Origin: Plasmopara viticola
Taxonomy: Eukaryota; Oomycota; Peronosporomycetes; Peronosporales; Peronosporaceae
Assembly: GCA_001695595.3 (NCBI GenBank)
Contig: MBPM02000021.1
Location: 806,001 to 870,000, forward strand
Direction: 5' to 3'
DNA: 64,000 nt
Under the pieces are notes generated by a model that searched no databases, was not told where the DNA came from, and worked only from the letters and a program-made list of their open reading frames with translations. The first letter of the stretch is position 1, and each line of letters opens with the position of its first letter. A program made the position numbers and the translations under genes. Of the stretch, positions 22,829-34,969 are shown in pieces.

Positions 22829-24944
22829 CTATAGCGATGTAAGCGCGAGTTGGGCTTGCAATTGGCGTACCTTCTCCTTCAACTGAAAGTTTTTGTTGCG
22901 CACATCCGCCAATTCCGAATGCGCAGCGCACAGCTCATCCTTTAACTCCTTTTGTAGCGACTGAAATGACGCTAGCGTGTGAAACATCTTGTCACGCCTG
23001 GTTTCCAGCTCAAGCACACGCACACGCAGCTGCTCCTTGTCCATCGTCTCTAAGATGATTTTTGCAAAGATACTGAAAATGTCCGACTTATCTTGAAGTA
23101 GCAATGCATCGTCACATACAATATAAGCGCCTGAAACATCATTTCTTTCCTTACTGCAGCATGACAAACTTACCGTTGGCGTAGTCATTGTCTACAATGT
23201 TGACAAGAAAGTAGGAGTCATAAATGTGCTGAATCACTTCGCGTGAGCTCGAATTCTCGGGATACGCCGACGCCCACTGCGTCTGCCACAACTCGAATGC
23301 TTCGTCTTTCCAGGCGGAGAATGAATCGGAATCCACGACAGTCGGTTGCACGATTTCAATACCGGGAAAGACACCCCATGTGACGGCTGTGACGCTGTGC
23401 AACGGCGTATTGCGATGCTCGTCGCCCTGACGATTCAAAGCGTGAAACGACAGCTGTGGATAATCGCGTTGCATGACCTTGACAAGATGCGCCATCTTCT
23501 CGGGGGCTACGAAAAACTCTACGTACGCCTTTTGAAATACTACACCGGCATCTCCGCCCCAACCGACGGACGGATCGCTCGAGGATAAACCGTTCACACG
23601 AGGCTGACTGTTTATTGTTAGGAAGCCGTTAGAGTTGAGCAGCTTCAAACTTTCACGGATGGCTGCACTTTCGAGAGACAACGCCTGCTCACACCACGGT
23701 AGCTGCTTCACGTGGCCGTCAATGAAGCGAACGAATACGTCCCACACATCCTTCTCAGTCTGCGGAGTACCCCATAATTCCTTACGCTGGACCTTAGGAC
23801 GCTTAAAGGCGAGGTAATATTCGGACAATTCTCCATAAGCAGGACTCGTGCGGTCTCCCCACCGACCGTTCGGAAATTCGTCCCATGCAGCAGTCCTTGC
23901 AATGTAGCTAGCTTGACGGTTGGACCAAAAAATGGGACGTATCTGTTCGTGCTCAACAGCAGAGCGCTGCAGCGTCGATTTCCATGGCAACTCGCGCTGA
24001 TTACGCGCAGAAGGAAGCTGCAATCCTTCTAGTATTTGCGTCACCGTTGCAGCCAAATTCATGGTGTAGAAATGTAGCGAATTTACACCAGTAGCCAGCA
24101 GACGCTGACACGTCTCCACAGCAAGCTGCGTACCGTACCGACGCACAGCTGCGTCATCATTTTTAATAGCATCAAGGGCTGCTAGCACTTTTTCCGGTAC
24201 TCGAGTCTTGCACCAATTTGTAAACTTGCAGAAGGAGCTGTAATTTTGAATCGGCAGGTATCCTGGTAGAATAGGAATGGTGATACCTGTGTTCTTGCAG
24301 TCAGCGATCCACTGAATCATGTTGTCAACATCAAAAAAAAATTGGGTTATGATGAAGTCAGCTCCTGCTTCTTGTTTGGCCTTTAATCGCTGCAGATCCA
24401 GAGCACGTGCCTCATTTGATGGTGGCAGGTCGGGGTGATTCCAAGATTCAGTATGCACCTCAGCATACCCTGCACACGCGATGCAAAAATAATCTCCATG
24501 CTCTTCTCTAATGAGCTTAATAAGGTCGACAGCATTTTTTAGTCCTCCCTTTACGGGGATCCAACGCTCAGCACCGATGGGCGGATCTCCTCGCAGAGCT
24601 AAAATGTTGTGGATACCTGCAGCGCGCGCATTTTTAAGGATGCGCTTCAGTTGCTCAGTTGGAAGGTGGCACGTCAGATGTAGTAGCACATCAATCTGAA
24701 AATTATTTTGAATATGAGAACCGATACGCAACCACAGCGTTTCGTCTTTAAAAGCTGAACGCCACGTGAGCGTCACGAAGGTCGGCTGCAGTGCTAGCCC
24801 CATTTCTTCCACACGCGTCAGCAAATTAAATACACCCGCATTCGTTTTTGCGGGAAAGAATTCAAACGAAATTGTGGGGCTTGCTGATTTGTCATCTGCA
24901 CGCGCCGCGTAAGCGCAGCGGATAGATTCGATGATTTTGCCCAT
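22829..24944 (-). CDS. Methylenetetrahydrofolate reductase with a coiled-coil tail
   Basis: This enzyme reduces 5,10-methylene-THF to 5-methyl-THF for methionine synthesis. Exon 1 runs from 24944 to 23174. I place the start at MGKIIESIR, which aligns with the family start. An in-frame ATG 21 codons upstream (25007) would leave only 18 bp to CCZ1. The TIM-barrel shows ISFEFFPAKT, LALRGDPP and DFIITQFFFD. The regulatory half ends in SYFLVNIVDNDYANG, which is the conserved MTHFR C-terminal block. The uninterrupted frame would stop six codons later at 23151. A 43-bp intron (23173-23131) with GTAAGT donor and TTTCAG acceptor instead joins it in phase to a 302-nt second exon (23130-22829). That exon adds about 100 residues, the last 70 heptad-like and highly charged (VLELETRRDKM, LKEKVRQLQAQL). 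With the later start the total is about 690 residues. No reductase motif is missing. Confidence 0.85.
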
Positions 24945-25025
24945 TTGGTAATGCGTGTCGAGTGGTGCAGAATCAATGCAAAATGTACGTGATGTGCACC
25001 ACATCATCTAAAAAGTGATCATATC

Positions 25026-27552
25026 TTAAAACAATACATTTCCAAATTGGTCATGCAGCAGCATTTGAAATGCATCTGCAATGACAACGATTAAAATAAT
25101 CAGTCGCGGTGTGAACACCCTGAACAGACAAGTTGCTAGCTCACCTGAGAGATCGTGGACGGACGAAATCTTGCTGTCAAAAAAGACATAGAGTTCACGG
25201 TGCGACGTCTCCGACTTCTTAGCGAGAACCCAGCCAGCGTGACGTGTGCGAACACAAATCTCGCAGTTGCCAGCACTTGAAGATTTGTGGAGCTCCGCGT
25301 GAAGTTCGTTGAGTAGCGCCAACAAAGATGCTGGAAAATAGTGTGCCAACAACTTTACAGGTATGGGATACAGGTCGTCCTCCTTTCTTTTAAGTAGACG
25401 TGGAACGTTTCGCATTCGAAATGCAAGATTAACGCGATTGATATACAGAAATGGGGGTAGTGAACTAAGATTTAGCATACTACAGTACAGCACAATGTCG
25501 TGTCAGTCTCAATGCATACGGGATATGTAAATAATATGACAACAAACTTACTTCTTTTCGGGAGCAAATGTGGCATTGTAGCGCGAGAAGAGAAATTGAG
25601 CAAGGTTCAAAAAGCGCTCCTGGAATTCAAAGTAGTCGTTCAATCGCTTTAATGTAATGGCCAATGATTTTTCCAACGCCCCATCGGATGATTCTACGTC
25701 ATTTACGGATAGCAAAACAATCATCGTAAGATCAGCTTCATGCCACACCGCTACTCGATGTCTGGCCACCGATTGCTTTGTAGACGTCGTCACAAATGGA
25801 TTGGAAGCGTCGCCCAAAGGAAAAATTTGTGGGCTCCAGACTGCTTTGGTTTCATCTAAAACCTGAAGTTGCGACATCTCTTCGTTTAGTCTTAAAAGCT
25901 TAAAAAAATGACCGCTATTAAGCAAAAAGCCGGCATTCCGATACGATATGGATCGCGCTCGACATTTCATCGCATTCTTAAGAGTCACATAGTCTGTTTT
26001 ATTGTTCCAAGATCCACCGTTTAAAGTGGACGAAGCAGGAGATTCCGATACCGAAGCAAGTGGTATTACTTCGGCATTTATATTAGCGTGTGGGGTCAAC
26101 GAAGAGGTCGGCAAAATGGTACTTGCAGAAGAAGGTTGCTTCTCCGACAGGAATGTAGCCAAAGAGACGGGGTGCTGCTTGTGTAACGAACGAGCAGCCC
26201 TACGCTGATGAGGACGACCTTCTGCTGTTTGAGAAACGGCATCGCATTCTGCATAGGACAGCTTGCTCGACCAAATCGGAAGAAATGTATTCTCGTATGC
26301 GTTGGTCATCCACAAATTAGAATTCAAACGATTTGTCGACATCTGATCAGTACGAACTTCATCAAATTCTTCATCTTTAAAGTCTCTGATCAAAGTCATT
26401 CCCCGCTCTTCACGAAGCCGAAGAAATTTGTACAAGAGTTGCATTGTAGCCGTGTCTATGGAATTCCACAATAGGTTGCCCCGAAAAAACAGTGCTGAGC
26501 TTTCGACTTTTCTGCCTTCTGCTTCCTTATTAAATCTATTCAATTCCATGTGAAAGTCATTAACGAAAGTTTGGCATTCTAAAAACGTGTGCTGATCCAT
26601 TGGAAAGTACCCTAGGCCTTGCAGCTCAAAGAGCCCAGTACATCCACCAACATCCAGAGCCTGAAGCAAGGTGGGAAAAAATACATCACACTTTCGCTGC
26701 AGCATTAATGCCGGCGACTGTGCTTGTAAAGCGTCGAGTGTTGCTTCTGTTTCTAGTCTGTCGCTTTGCAGTTTCGTCGCAACGTTAGCATCGTGCGTTT
26801 GATCTTCAGCACCGCTATCGCTATGCATATGGTAATCAATGTCCAGTCGAAGCTTGCGCAAACGTTTTTGTAGCGCGGCAATTTCTTTCAGAAGGTCCAT
26901 TCCGTCTGTAAACTTCACCCCAGTCCCCTCGCTTTTATCAGCACATGGTAAAAAGCGTAAATTGCTACACACATATGTTCAGTGTTTTGTACGAAGTATA
27001 AACAATGATGAAGTATTACCTCTCAATGCTCCCGTGAAACAGCCGGAACATGTCGTACAAATCTCGAAGCAAAGCTTCGTACCCAGACTTGTGATCTTTC
27101 TTCCTTGATGACATTAAGCAACAAAAGGTAAGAACGCAACAAATGTAATAGTTATTGGAAACGTACAATTTTCAGCGTCGGGTACGCACCCTGCAGCAAA
27201 GAGCAATCACAAAGAAAAATCAGCCAATCAACACCTGTACAACTGTGGCAATTCTCAGCTAAATGTATACCAGTGCAATGAAGATCTGCGGTTCCACCTC
27301 TTGTATAAAAAATCTTCTCTTAGAAAGCGTCACACTTGCCCATTCGGGCGTCCATTCCATCCCCAACTCATCACGATCTTTGTGTCCCAGCATCCGTACA
27401 AACGTAAGAAGTCCCTGCATCACATGCAGACTCTGAAGAGGACCTACACCATTTTCATGATTTTCGTGAAAGTAAAGAATGCGAGCGTAGAGCTCTTCTT
27501 CAGCTGCCTGCTCGTCGTCTGATCCCAGCGCTTCGTGCCACAATAGTAGCAT
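25026..27552 (-). CDS. Vacuolar fusion protein CCZ1 homologue
   Basis: CCZ1 pairs with MON1 to form the exchange factor that activates Rab7 on late endosomes and vacuoles. I read five exons: 27552-27271, 27099-27020, 26964-25552, 25479-25145 and 25075-25026 (about 719 residues). Exon 1 carries the first longin-domain strands (ILYFHENHENGVGPL, LLTFVRML). Exon 2 gives LLRDLYDMFRLFHGS, matching the family helix. Exon 3 holds LGYFPMDQHTFLECQTF and the LLYKFL block. Exon 4 has FLYINRVNLAFR and ETSHRELYVFFD. Exon 5 ends QMLLHDQFGNVLF, as in other CCZ1 proteins. The last three junctions agree in phase and use GTAATA, GTAAGT and GTGAGC donors. The exon 1/2 junction is less certain: a 24-nt microexon near 27190 could also be included. 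The start is the first ATG, since the longer frame begins with a non-ATG codon. Confidence 0.8.
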
Positions 27553-27633
27553 TCTTGACCCTGACCAAATCACACAAACTCCAGAGCGATTGTCATAGTA
27601 TGAGTTTAATAAACATCATTATTTTTTTTTTTT

Positions 27634-27679
27634 AAGCGCAATATAATATTATTTCTTTTTTTTGCGCTTTTAAGCGCAA
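27634..27679. repeat. AT-rich hairpin between TSR3 and CCZ1
   Basis: The octamer AAGCGCAA occurs at 27634-27641 and again at 27672-27679. Its reverse complement TTGCGCTT sits at 27662-27669, two bases before the second copy. The pair forms a perfect 8-bp stem with a TT loop. The surroundings are long T runs. It lies just after the TSR3 stop and could influence 3' end formation, but this is only inference. Confidence 0.5.
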
Positions 27680-27714
27680 TAACATAAAATTTAAATGTTG
27701 CGTGTACTTAAATG

Positions 27715-28961
27715 CTAGAGCTTTAAATCATTACAAAAAGTAGCGCAACCTCTTTGAGTCCCCGCATCTGCTGTCCATTGGTGGAAAATGGACTCAGGCA
27801 GTTGTAGAACTGCATCCCCGGACACTGCAACGGCTGTTTTTTCAAGATGCACAGTTGCCACCTGCTGGCGTTGAACATCCTCCATCGACGAGTATGCATA
27901 CGTCTCCTTTTCTCCTGCGAGCTCACGTGCACATCTTAAATTCTCGCGCAAGTCGTGAGTCTTTTTAATCGAAATTGCAGCTGCTTGCAAATTCTTGGTC
28001 ATGGTTGCAAATTCTTCATCGGAATCAGGCTCTACACTTTCAAATCGATACGTCTTGCTCTTAAACAACTGTTGTGCCTTTGTTAAAGCGTCCACAGCTT
28101 CTTCGTGCAACTCCATGTCTCCACTTTTCTCTGCTGTTGGCACTTCACGCGGTATGCTATTTCCAAAGCTGTCAAGATTTACTTCCTCTTCGCTTTCTTC
28201 TTCATCACTCTCGAGACTAGGCAAACTGATATGTTGCGAGCGCTCCTGGTGTTGAATCTGGCAAGTGGTCAAGTACGCTTCCTATCCTCACAAATACCAC
28301 AAACATTAACCCACAACTCAGCCCAATTTCGCAACAATTACATTTGTACCTGAGCCGCTATGACTGCTGCACTATCCTTACAGGAAGAATAGGCATCCAG
28401 ACAGTCTGCATTGATCTTAAGGAACTCGGCACCCCACGAAAATTCGCCTACGAGTTGAATAGCCTCCTCCTTGAGCCCAACGATATACAGAGTGGCTGCA
28501 ATTGCTTCAGCACACGAAAGCTTGTGCGGCCTTCCATAATTTACCGAATTTGCTGCCACAAGGAATGGCAGCAGGCGATGCACGCCTGAGCGCAGCTGCT
28601 TGTAAGGGAGCTCTTGCACTTTGGCCCAGCTGCAGTCGATTACTGAAATGCCTGTACTCTCAACAATGAGTCGGTCTGCTGGCGATACAATGCTTTCACC
28701 TGCGGGTGAAAGTACGAGTCCACGGAAGTACGCGCCAGGCTTCATACTTCTAATGTAGCCCAGGCGGCAGAGCTTTCGCCCGGTACAACGCTTCGCGTCG
28801 CACTGCTGAAAGTCCCACATTCGCAACGTAATCGAAAATGCACGGCGCCGGTAGGTGATCTCGCTTTCCTCCTCATTACGCTCTGGAAACGATCGAGCAC
28901 CATTGTCGCGGCCACGACTTTTGCGCAAATGCGAACCTCGGTCCACTCGCTTCTTGCCCAT
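27715..28961 (-). CDS. TSR3: 18S rRNA aminocarboxypropyltransferase TSR3
   Basis: TSR3 transfers the aminocarboxypropyl group from S-adenosylmethionine to a hypermodified 18S rRNA uridine late in small-subunit maturation. Exon 1 (28961-28350, 204 codons) contains MWDFQQCDAKRCTGRKLCRLG around residues 48-68, the family signature. It also has IVSPADRLIVESTGISVIDCSWAKV and the LPFLVAANSVNYGRPHKLSCAEA block, all expected for the catalytic core. A 92-bp intron (GTACAA donor, TTGCCAG acceptor, phase 0) leads to exon 2 (28257-27715). Exon 2 begins with the acidic linker SLESDEEESEEE and the conserved-looking NLDSFGNSIP. The whole protein is about 384 residues, longer than fungal or animal TSR3, because exon 2 adds roughly 130 residues of charged, helix-prone sequence after that point. 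The gene heads the minus-strand run TSR3-CCZ1-MTHFR-ThrRS. Confidence 0.88.
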
Positions 28962-29290
28962 TTCGGAGCTGGGTTTTTACTCGTGGAGTAGGAGAAGTAA
29001 GAATATCACCCTAAAAGTTTACCACAGTTGATATTAGGCAATTATGACGCGAGGAGCAATATGAAAAATTACAATGCAGTCCCGTCTTAGAAATATGGTC
29101 ACCCTATCGGTATTCGCACAATAGAATACTGCCTAAATGGTGCATTTATTGCTCACGTCAGTCCCGCAATAATTCGTCAAAATATCTTTAGAATTCGTGC
29201 ACAAAAGTTGCGTGAATTTGTAACACCTCATATCAATCCTACGCCAACAGCGGTAGATTGGCTACCTGAATCCTCGCAAAAGGTCCCGCG
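28962..29290. promoter_or_regulatory. Divergent promoter region of TSR3 and the 29291 ORF
   Basis: The 329-bp gap holds the TSR3 promoter. Its right end contains AGATTGGCT at 29255-29263, an inverted CCAAT box 30 bp before the ATG at 29291. This resembles the boxes in front of three confirmed genes in this window. Confidence 0.3.
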
Positions 29291-29443
29291 ATGACTAGCA
29301 CCACCTATTTGCATCTGTCGGACAAGTACTTCGCACTTCTAAACGCTTCTGTGGGCCCGGCTGCAGCTGCATCCCTCTATGCTGCCAAGAAGCTGAAACG
29401 TGTCATGGCTTTTGAGCTTGTGTATGTTCAAGAAGGAGACTGA
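29291..29443 (+). pseudogene. 50-codon ORF, possible first exon or gene remnant
   Basis: ATG opens a 50-residue frame with balanced, gene-like codon use. It contains YFALLNASVGPAAAASLYAAKK and a hydrophobic end FELVYV. The GC content is higher than in the DNA that follows. A GTGTAT sequence after FEL could be a 5' splice site, but no matching next exon is visible. Downstream DNA decays into transposon-like sequence. It may be a truncated host gene, a first exon, or chance. I do not recognise the protein. Confidence 0.3.
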
Positions 29444-30319
29444 GGTTGCCTCGGTGGTAGCGGTCAATGTAGGGTGTAAGCCGATGAGGCTCTAAATAAC
29501 ACCTACGAAATAAATCAGTCGAAATCTCCTCTTTCAGATAAAATGAGGTAAATATGGCATTCATGGCGGTCTTTATCGCGGACAACTAGTTGCGTGTGGC
29601 GCTCGCACTATCTTACGTGGGGGTTAGGTCGAAGTATGGCACTCAGCCGCGTTACAGTTTACCAAATTGTACGTAAATAAGCGGCTGAGATCACTCGCCA
29701 GCGCTCGCGCCTGCAAACGAGGACGGTGTGAGCTTCACAAACATACATGTAAGTAATGGGTATCGACGACCTCCATTATTGGATCTCCACTGCTTCCGTA
29801 GTGGACTCATGGAAGGTCAAAAGATAGGCCCGCCTTGCACTCAAAAGATTAGAATGCAAACCGCAATTATGGATCAAGCGCTTTGTAGACAGCTTCTTCC
29901 TCCAGAATGCATTGAATGAGCATTTTCTCGTTTGTGTCAGCTAGATCCGAATGAGACTGACAAAGTGGGATTTGTCTTGCTAGAGGTCTATGGCAAATCT
30001 GCGTTCTTGGAGGCTAGTCATCAGCAGAAGCAATCGGAAGAACGAACCTCATAGTGGGTTTGTGATTAATATACACCATGGATTTTGGCTCTTCAGAGCT
30101 TGACAAACGAAGAAGATCTCAGCAGTGAGGACTGTTGGTTGTACGCGCAAGTGTGCGAGGCTATGACAAAAAAAAGTCTTCTTGTTTTTCCAGATGAAAA
30201 GAATCAACTTGGAGCGCCACTGTTTTTAAGATACTGGTGTGACCAATATTTTGTACGCCGCCAAACGATTGCAGTCAATTACATGAGAGTAACAGAAAAA
30301 ATAATAATTTCGTTATGAC
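29444..30319. other. Coding-like debris upstream of gypsy relic D
   Basis: Short frames such as 77 codons at 30085-30318 (SLTNEEDLSSEDCWLYAQV) sit immediately upstream of a recognisable gypsy protease. They could be gag remnants of the same element. The match is by position only. Confidence 0.3.
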
Positions 30320-32980
30320 TACGGTCCCGTACACCCCTACATTCAAAACTAAATTGGCTGTGGAGGGTGAAGAATTTGCCAGCATAACGTCTTCCTGGTT
30401 TTAGACATGGACAAGCATGATGTGACCCTGCGCATACCGTGGTGAATGTTGTTCGAGCCTCAAATCGATTGGTGGAGGACTGGACCAAAACGATCAAAAG
30501 GGTGGACATCGTAAATTTTAAGATGAACCATTATATTGTTAAGGACAAGACACCAATGCGTTGAACGGCACATAAACCACAAGGTACCCCAAGATGCAAT
30601 CGGTGACATGATTGTCATTGATCCCAGGTCGAATAGGTGAAACCTGTCACTGCGCGTGGAGCGGTATGTAGACCACTCGGTGTATATCGCAGAAGTTACT
30701 GCATGTCATAGGTAAACAAGTGACTTCAAGCCGAGGCTTCATGGACGAGACTCTGTTGAGAGGGGCGTTATCCTCTATGTAGTGTCTTGGACATCTGTAA
30801 TTGTATGCCCTGGGTGACATAGTCGGCCAGACTCATAATGCTATCATTGTGGCGCATGTGAAGCGACATGTATTCCGTTGAGCGAAGATTAATGAGCAGA
30901 TATCCTTGGTGTGCGACAACGACGTCAATACACAATCGCGCTGACGCGAATGCTCGTCGAGACCGTGGATCTTGTCAAGGTAAAGACAGCAGCTTGTTGC
31001 GCTTATTCTTTAGTGTCTAGCGGCTTGTTTTTGACGGTGAGCGACCAAGCCAACATGTCATAAAATGACGATTGCGCTCGTATTTGAGCTCCTATCAGAT
31101 TTAATACCGGTGCGGCCGAAGGCAAGATCACTCTAAAGCATATACCGGTGAAGTCTCTGCTTATACCGGACGAGATGCCCAAGGTCGATCATGAAAAGGC
31201 TCGAGTAACCAATGGTGCAGCCGTAGTAGTAGTTATACAACCTGAGGTAGAGATCGAATGCTCATCACGATAGGAAAAAAGCTGTATTGGGATAAACTAA
31301 GATGACCTTTAGTGCACGGAGCAAATCTTTGATCCTAAAAGTTTCTTTTGTTTGCGTTTATTCATAAAGAAATACGAGAATATGGTACGTCTTCGGCGTT
31401 ACCACTTAATAGACATGAAGGTTGTAAGTTGACTCTTTTAAAAATCAATTACTGTATGACGTGGCGCCAGCTTTTACATATGGTAAAGTGTGACGTTGTT
31501 AACGCATGATTTTATGCAAAGTCGGAGTAGTCATAAAACAGGAAAGTCATCTCTTTTTTTCGTTCCCATAATCTGAGTTGATAGGAAGATGACGATGGCA
31601 AGTGCCGTATTATACACGCTTTCAGTAAGCGTGTAGAATGCGCAACTTGTCATTGTAAATGCGGACGTCAACACGCCATTCTTTAGAAAGATAAGCCGCA
31701 AAACAAGATACAACGTACAATGAATTCGACCAAGCTGTCAACTCTTCATGCAAAAGAGTGGCATGGGGTCAGTACTCGGGCCTGTATGCTCCCAGAAAGC
31801 ACAATGGCTTTCAAACGCGCCTGCAACGCTTAATTGTCGGGTAACACTTTAATTGTGACCTCACAAAACATACACAAGTGCTCATGTACTTGCAGAGCAC
31901 GGAAAACGGACGTGAACTACCACATTGCCTCTTTGCAATCGGCATGCAAGAGAAGGAATAACTTTACGCTTTTGCATTTAAAAGCATCACATATTTTTGG
32001 GGTACTTAGGTTCCACAAAGGCCAATGCCATTGTAAATCGGCCAAATCCATTAGAAGGGGGAGATTTGAGGAACTAGCTCGGCCTTGCACATACATTGTG
32101 CACATTACGCAGAAATGGCAAAGCCGCCATTCTTCTTAGAGAAACGACTAAAAAGAAAGCAGTACTAAAAGGCTTTTGACAAATTGAACTTAAGCTGTTC
32201 TATGAGCTGGTTTTTGCCTCGTTGAATCAAAAAGCCCGTTTGGTGTCGCCGGCGACGCGTCAAATTCTGCCGTCGGCATGGTACTGCTACAAGATGACGC
32301 CGAGGGGTGAGACCAAGAGATCACTTCTGTAAATTGGCAGCTTAAGGCCGCCAAACTATCTTGACTACGGTTGAAGCTGATTATGATAGAGTATAATTTC
32401 AAAAAGGTCAGGTTTCACCTGATGGGCTATTACCTTAAGTGATCTGTGCAGATTCGGCATTACTACGCACTGCATCATAGTTGCCTAACTTCTCGCAGAG
32501 AGCAGTCAGGGGGCTCAACATTCCGCAAGTGCAATTCCGTATGGAAGTATAAGCCAGTGGAGCACAATAATGTGACCAGTGCCCTTACGTGTTTTCAGAC
32601 TAGAGCTCTTTATCTTATAGACATCACATGTATCGGACTAATCTGTGACATGTATACTCGATGCTTAGATCTACTAAATGCTTTCGGTACAGCGATTGTA
32701 ACGATTTTAACACTCTACTGTGTGTACTGGCCTTCTGAAAACTTCGGTAGACATCACTGATCCTGCGGTCTTTGTTGAACGATTGACCAGACACGGTAGA
32801 CGATGTCGACTGCTCTTCGACTGTGTCTTTGAACAAAAAAACCTCCCAGCATCAATAGCCTCGGACCGATATTATCAAGACACTTGGATTCAGGTTAGAC
32901 ATCAGCAAATCAGGTGCTGGACAGAGCAAGTTAATCGCGTTGTTGGCGCAAATTATGCGGCGTCTGCACGTATACACTAA
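30320..32980 (+). mobile_element. Ty3/gypsy relic D: protease, possible RT, integrase
   Basis: The frame starting at 30392 reads FLVLDMDKHDVTLRIPW, a stop, then FEPQIDW. This is the gypsy aspartic-protease end (LDxDxYDVILGxPW...IDW) with one nonsense codon. At 31834-32139 a frame with SLQSACKRRNNFTLLHLK and HIFGVLRF fits the RT thumb (LNLKKSxFxxxxVxFLGH), though weakly. At 32720-32980 FDCVFEQKNLPASIASD aligns with the integrase core (DHVFRxHGxPxSIVSD), followed by WIQV. The spacing protease, RT, integrase is that of one element about 2.7 kb into its pol region. All segments are frameshifted and the copy is inactive. Confidence 0.65.
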
Positions 32981-34969
32981 GGCGTTAAAGCAGCCTGCTC
33001 CAACTCATTAAGTATGCATTATGCAAATCTGCTCGTGTCTCGACAGGCTACACTCTGTTCTACGTGAATGGGTTAGCCAGCCGTCGCGCTTAATTAGTAT
33101 TATCAAATTGTGACACTAGGCTTGATGGGAAGACGGCTTACTGGTATCGGTTCTCTCCTAATGTGTAAGTAGTCGAAGACTTCGTGCCTAAAAGAAGTAG
33201 TACGTACGAGGAAAACTAATAGACAAGATATACAAAAGGAGTGTTCTGACCAGAAGAAAACACTTCACTTCATAATTATAAAATGAAGATGCACTTCACC
33301 TAAGTGTGATCCTAACCACGGCATCGCGCGAGTGTGCAATCGCGTGGTGGTGGCGCTCGGCCATTATTTCAAGAATGAGCATGCCTAATTATCTTGCAGC
33401 GTGCTGCGTGTACTTTGCTATAACGTTGCTTCCACCGACTTCCGAAGGATGGACTTCAGGAGATGTGTAATTACAACGTTGACGAGCTTAACTGTCGCGA
33501 AAATTGCGGATGCTAAAGAGGGTTCCAAAACGAATCTTTAATCGGTCGTCAGCACTTGTTTTCACTGTGTGCATAAGCCTTTAATCCGCTTCCTGCCATA
33601 ACCCCTACATTAGCGTCTCAGCCTTGACTTTAACTTTCTAAATCTTTTCCTTTTAGAAAGTTGGCAAAAATCTTAACTGCATTCAGACTTATGTTGTCAT
33701 CTTCTGCTCTTCAGCTAGCTAGGATCTGCTACAGTCTTGATCTGGCGAGTTCAAAACATGCTCTGAGTATGTTTTTTTGAGATTAGTAGGCTTCATTGGA
33801 CCATATTTTATGCTTTGAGCGCGCAGTCGCATTGCTCCGCGAGCAAGTTGCTCGATCCGTGCCTTTCGAGACCCATGCAGCGGCAACACGAACCCAAATT
33901 AATGTCTGACTCAATTGATGCATAAATCTACCTGCGGGCCAACGCTTCCGCACTCACCTATACCGTGTCATAATAATGTTTGAGTAGGCCTGCACTGAAT
34001 ATGAGTGCGGTTGCTTCCCTTTTGAAATACCAGGCATATTTGCAAAATCTCTTTTAGCTTTAACATCAAATTATTTTAATACAGCGCAGGTGCATCTTAG
34101 TCTTAACGACAGCATTTTCTGCATTTGTAGCTGGTTATTGATAACAAGACAGTCTCTTAATAAGCAAAAAAACATCTCCTTTGCGAAAGCTCATATAGAA
34201 TTGGGGCTCCACTTCGGCAAGATTGCCCTGGCGTCGCTAGCGCTTTCGTGGTCAGCGTCTTCGGCATGGCGATGTTCCTTGCTGCAAGGTTTTGAGGACG
34301 GATTAAGCACACTTCGAAATCCGTGATGATCGCTGTAGAAGTAGTGGTCACAGAAGCATGGCATGACGGATCATATGTCACAGAAATGACAAGTCTTCAG
34401 CCAAGCCAACTTGTACCAAAGGTTATTTTTTTTACTCACACATCGACTTTGAGAGACCGTTCGAAGTGCAAACAAAGCGTATAGCCTCTTGTAGTTTCGC
34501 ATACAGTGCCTTAAAAAGCATTTTGTCCTCCTCAGGCAATTAACGCAACGTGAATAGCACCATTACTGCTAAAGGCGCCAACACCAAGCCTTTGCTAAGT
34601 TGTCAAGCGGACATAGTAGTCTACATAGGAAATTTGCAGGGTAAGCACCGTGGACCTCGAAGCTACGCGTATAATGATTTATCGCCTTTTAAAAAGGCAA
34701 GAAGTAGTACGGTACAGGTATCGTATTCCTTGCAATAAAAACCGAGTTCCTGCGCGTAAAATCATTACGACCAATGCAACTAGTTAATGCATGTATAAGC
34801 TGAAAAGCGGAGCAGTAATCATCTGATATCTTAGATTTGAGAGAATCGTGATGCTAAACGAGAAGTAAGAATGCGCGTTGAACTATACACTAAAGATGCT
34901 ATCAATTTACTTTTGAAGTATTCCTTGCGGCGATAAGTGCACATATAACTATGTTAAAGGAGTAGCTAA
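32981..34969. other. Gene-poor stretch between relics D and C
   Basis: No frame of interest. The left part may be the 3' end of relic D and the right part the upstream RT of relic C, but I see no motif that would prove either. Confidence 0.4.

Noticed and set aside
22829..23188. Separate coiled-coil gene after MTHFR
   Set aside because: A perfect in-phase GT-AG intron links it to MTHFR, and its first codons only repeat MTHFR sequence in another frame.
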